Part shown: positions 62,743-64,000 of the stretch, in pieces | How the letters are laid out: every line of letters begins with the position of its first letter | Numbering within the stretch: the stretch's first letter is position 1 | Assembly: GCA_963693365.1 (NCBI GenBank) | Contig: CAVNZM010000006.1 | Coordinates: forward strand, 6,138,001 to 6,202,000 | DNA: 64,000 nt | Source of the DNA: Amoebidium appalachense | Lineage: Eukaryota > Ichthyosporea | Direction of reading: 5' to 3' | Program-made: the position numbers and the translations under genes | The notes under the pieces: model-generated | The model's input: only the letters and a program-made list of their open reading frames with translations | Told to the model about the DNA's origin: nothing | The model's database searches: none

Positions 62743-63789
62743 GTGTTGAGTTCTTTGTCAGTTTCTCTTGGTGTGGCGTGACATAGTATAATACACCTAA
62801 CTTAAGTATGACGTTAGACGAGAGCTGGGCAATGTCTGGTGTTTCCGATACACGAGGAAGGCCTTCTGCCTGGTGCATGTTTTTTTTTCACCAATAAGAA
62901 TTCTAGAGAAATGCCGATGGCGCGGTCTATCGTCATTATAGGACACGCTGACGTCAAACGATATTTTAAGATAATAATTTTTATTTAAATGAAATGCACC
63001 ATTTTCATATAAAGAGGCTCTATTGAACTGCCGACACGGTCGTTACCCAATGTGCTGATGTTAATGTGGGGCAGGATCTTGATGATGACGAGGAGGATCT
63101 TACGGATGTCGACGAGGCAGGGTCGGATGACGACAGGATGAGCATGTACAGCTATGCCGGCAGTGGGGGGGAGGAAGGTGTGTGTGTGTGTGTGTGTGTT
63201 TGGTGTGTGTGTGCGCGCGCGCACGAGGGGAGGGGGGCCGTTGGGTGGGGTGAGTGGATGGAGTGCGTGTGAGTGGGTGGGCGGGTGGGTGGGTGGTGGA
63301 GGGTGTTTGGGGGGGGGGGGGGGGGGGGGGGGGGGAGCGAATGGGTCTATATGTGTTGTGTGTATGAGTGCGTGTTGATGTGAGTGTATATTCATGGATG
63401 TGAGTTGGTGTTGGAAGCAAGGGGATGCTATATGTATGAAAGGTTTTTTGGAACCGACGTCTGTACAGAAAACCTCATTGTGCCCAATTTTTCTCTCACT
63501 CTTTCCGCTCTTATCTCTTTCTCTCTGCCCCCCTCCCCCTCCCCCCCCCTCCGTCAACCACCACCACTACCATCACTTCCCTTTTCCTTCTTTCCCCTCA
63601 GTAATCACACGCAATACTAAGGTGATGGTTTGAGATGGGTGGAAACGTGGGGTTTTTCAGGTGGAAACGTGTGGCAGATGGCGAAGCAATAAGACAACAA
63701 ATGCAGATGTGTGTGTATGTGTGTGTGTGTGTGTGTTTGTGTTGCGCGCGCCGTGTGCGCACGGTTTTTTTGGGGGGGAGAGGAGGGGT

Positions 63790-63822
<33 letters not shown>

Positions 63823-64000
63823 GCGGATGAATAAAGCATTGTTCTTTTCTGCCAACATCGATATAGTATATAGTTTATTTGCCAGTAACCGTGGTACCAT
63901 CCTAACATCGTTTCAAATTTCAGAGGAGTTTGACGTGTCGGACACGGAGTATGAGGAGATAGTCGAGGGGGAGGCGGAGGACAAAAACTACGACGACCAG
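52909..64000 (+). CDS. Pre-rRNA processing protein TSR1 (5' part; runs off the window)
   Basis: Thirteen exons: 52909-53017, 54050-54207, 55562-55777, 56467-56583, 57483-57596, 59237-59350, 59610-59711, 60118-60174, 60902-60958, 61740-61824, 62351-62439, 63075-63177, 63924-64000 (incomplete). All phases agree, giving 466 codons, a little over half of the usual length of about 800. TSR1 is a GTPase-like but GTPase-dead factor of pre-40S ribosome maturation in nucleolus and cytoplasm. Landmarks: basic N-terminus [34 protein letters not shown], the degenerate GTPase segment ([30 protein letters not shown]), [18 protein letters not shown], the beta-barrel [11 protein letters not shown]...GDFQIEK, then [31 protein letters not shown], and acidic linkers [11 protein letters not shown] and [14 protein letters not shown] second, C-terminal half is expected beyond 64000. 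Introns carry family-1 and family-2 repeats and donor-proximal poly(C). Confidence 0.92.
55133..55374 (+). repeat. Family-1 repeat, long form, TSR1 intron 2
   Basis: The 5' part contains TGATGCTGCTGTCTGAGTTG, TCGTATATACGCGGGCTAAG and GGGTCGAAACTCAGACGC. The 3' part contains GATGGGCTCTGCTTATGACG, CATACTTGAATGTTTGCC and GTACCGTGTTCCGCATTC, then poly(C). It is almost identical to 58707-58915 in intron 5. Confidence 0.85.
56663..57047 (+). repeat. Family-2 repeat, TSR1 intron 4
   Basis: It contains GTTAGGGAGTCGGGGAGCTT, a block TTGCTCGTCTTTGGCCAAGA also seen at about 58664, TGGAGGCATAGGAACC, TGATGGGCTCTGTTCATG, CCTTTGTTGTCTCCTCCAT and CTCTAATGCATACATC, then poly(C) and poly(A). The words recur in aminotransferase introns 6, 8 and 11. 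Confidence 0.7.
58655..59052 (+). repeat. Family-1 repeats in TSR1 intron 5 (one long copy and one 3' copy)
   Basis: The long copy (58707-58915) matches 55133-55360 closely but lacks about 15 bases after CATGTGTCC. It is preceded by CTCGTCTTTGATCAAGACGG, shared with 56799. A shorter copy (58955-59043) repeats only the 3' half, from CATACTTGAATG to TTCCGCATTCTAAC, and ends in C-rich sequence. Confidence 0.85.
61206..61445 (+). repeat. Diverged family-1 and family-2 repeats in TSR1 intron 9
   Basis: 61213-61285 has TCTGCTATGATGCTAC, TTTGCAATCTGCACTG and GTGTACTTTGCAAATATAAC before a C-rich run. 61370-61445 has the family-2 end CACCCTCTAATGCATCC followed by C-rich sequence. Confidence 0.5.
61968..62130 (+). 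repeat. Family-1 repeat, 3' part, TSR1 intron 10
   Basis: From TGCTGATGACGCATACTT through ACATACTTGAATGTTTTCC and CATGCTTCTCGTCGTG to TTCCGCATTCAAAC, followed by C-rich and then A-rich tracts. It closely matches copies at 55240-55357 and 58955-59043. Confidence 0.8.

Overview
The window is nuclear DNA of a eukaryote, most likely a single-celled one. Genes are interrupted by many short and long GT-AG (and some GC-AG) introns, plausible TATA boxes lie 90-120 bp upstream of intronless genes, and there is no operon structure. Non-coding DNA is extraordinarily rich in C/G homopolymers (often 20-60 nt) and in (CA)n/(GT)n, (GA)n and (TA)n tracts. Most open frames in those tracts (poly-Pro, poly-Gly, His-Thr, Cys-Val) are artefacts. 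The gene set (TSR1, RNase kappa, mitochondrial aspartate aminotransferase, a carnosine-synthase-like ligase) would fit a unicellular relative of animals or fungi, but I cannot fix the lineage from this window alone.

Layout. 1-2.7 kb: decayed non-LTR reverse-transcriptase element. 5.7-13.7 kb (-): six-exon gene of 1543 codons joining a Cys/His-rich DUF6729-like region, a DDE/RNase-H-like transposase segment, a complete DEDDy (WRN-type) 3'-5' exonuclease and a C-terminal zinc motif; two of its five introns are GC-AG. 14.7-16.2 kb (+): intronless ATP-grasp ligase resembling carnosine synthase. 17.7-28.7 kb (+): 12-exon mitochondrial aspartate aminotransferase, with a one-base frameshift in exon 4 and a foldback MITE with a target-site duplication in intron 9. 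30.1-30.9 kb (-): intronless, secreted GH114-type glycosidase. 31-36.5 kb: gene-free, simple-sequence DNA including about 680 bp of nearly pure purine strand. 36.7-37.6 kb (+): intronless TauD-type 2-oxoglutarate dioxygenase. 38-43 kb: minisatellites and microsatellites. 43.2-46.2 kb (-): RNase kappa in two coding exons. 48.5-49.0 kb: doubtful small + strand gene. 49.1-51.4 kb (-): 53-residue single-pass membrane protein in four tiny exons. 52.9 kb to the end (+): first 13 exons of the ribosome-biogenesis GTPase-like factor TSR1, running off the window.

The genes do not form a pathway. The unifying theme is intron structure: in unrelated genes the 5' splice site is followed within a few bases by poly(C), many 3' splice sites are the end of a (CA)n tract, and two families of related short repeats, each ending in poly(C), recur in sense orientation inside introns. 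This looks like an introner- or SINE-like population with C-rich tails and is the most interesting signal here. Exon models were built by hand from splice signals, reading-phase agreement and protein-family conservation; no searches were run.
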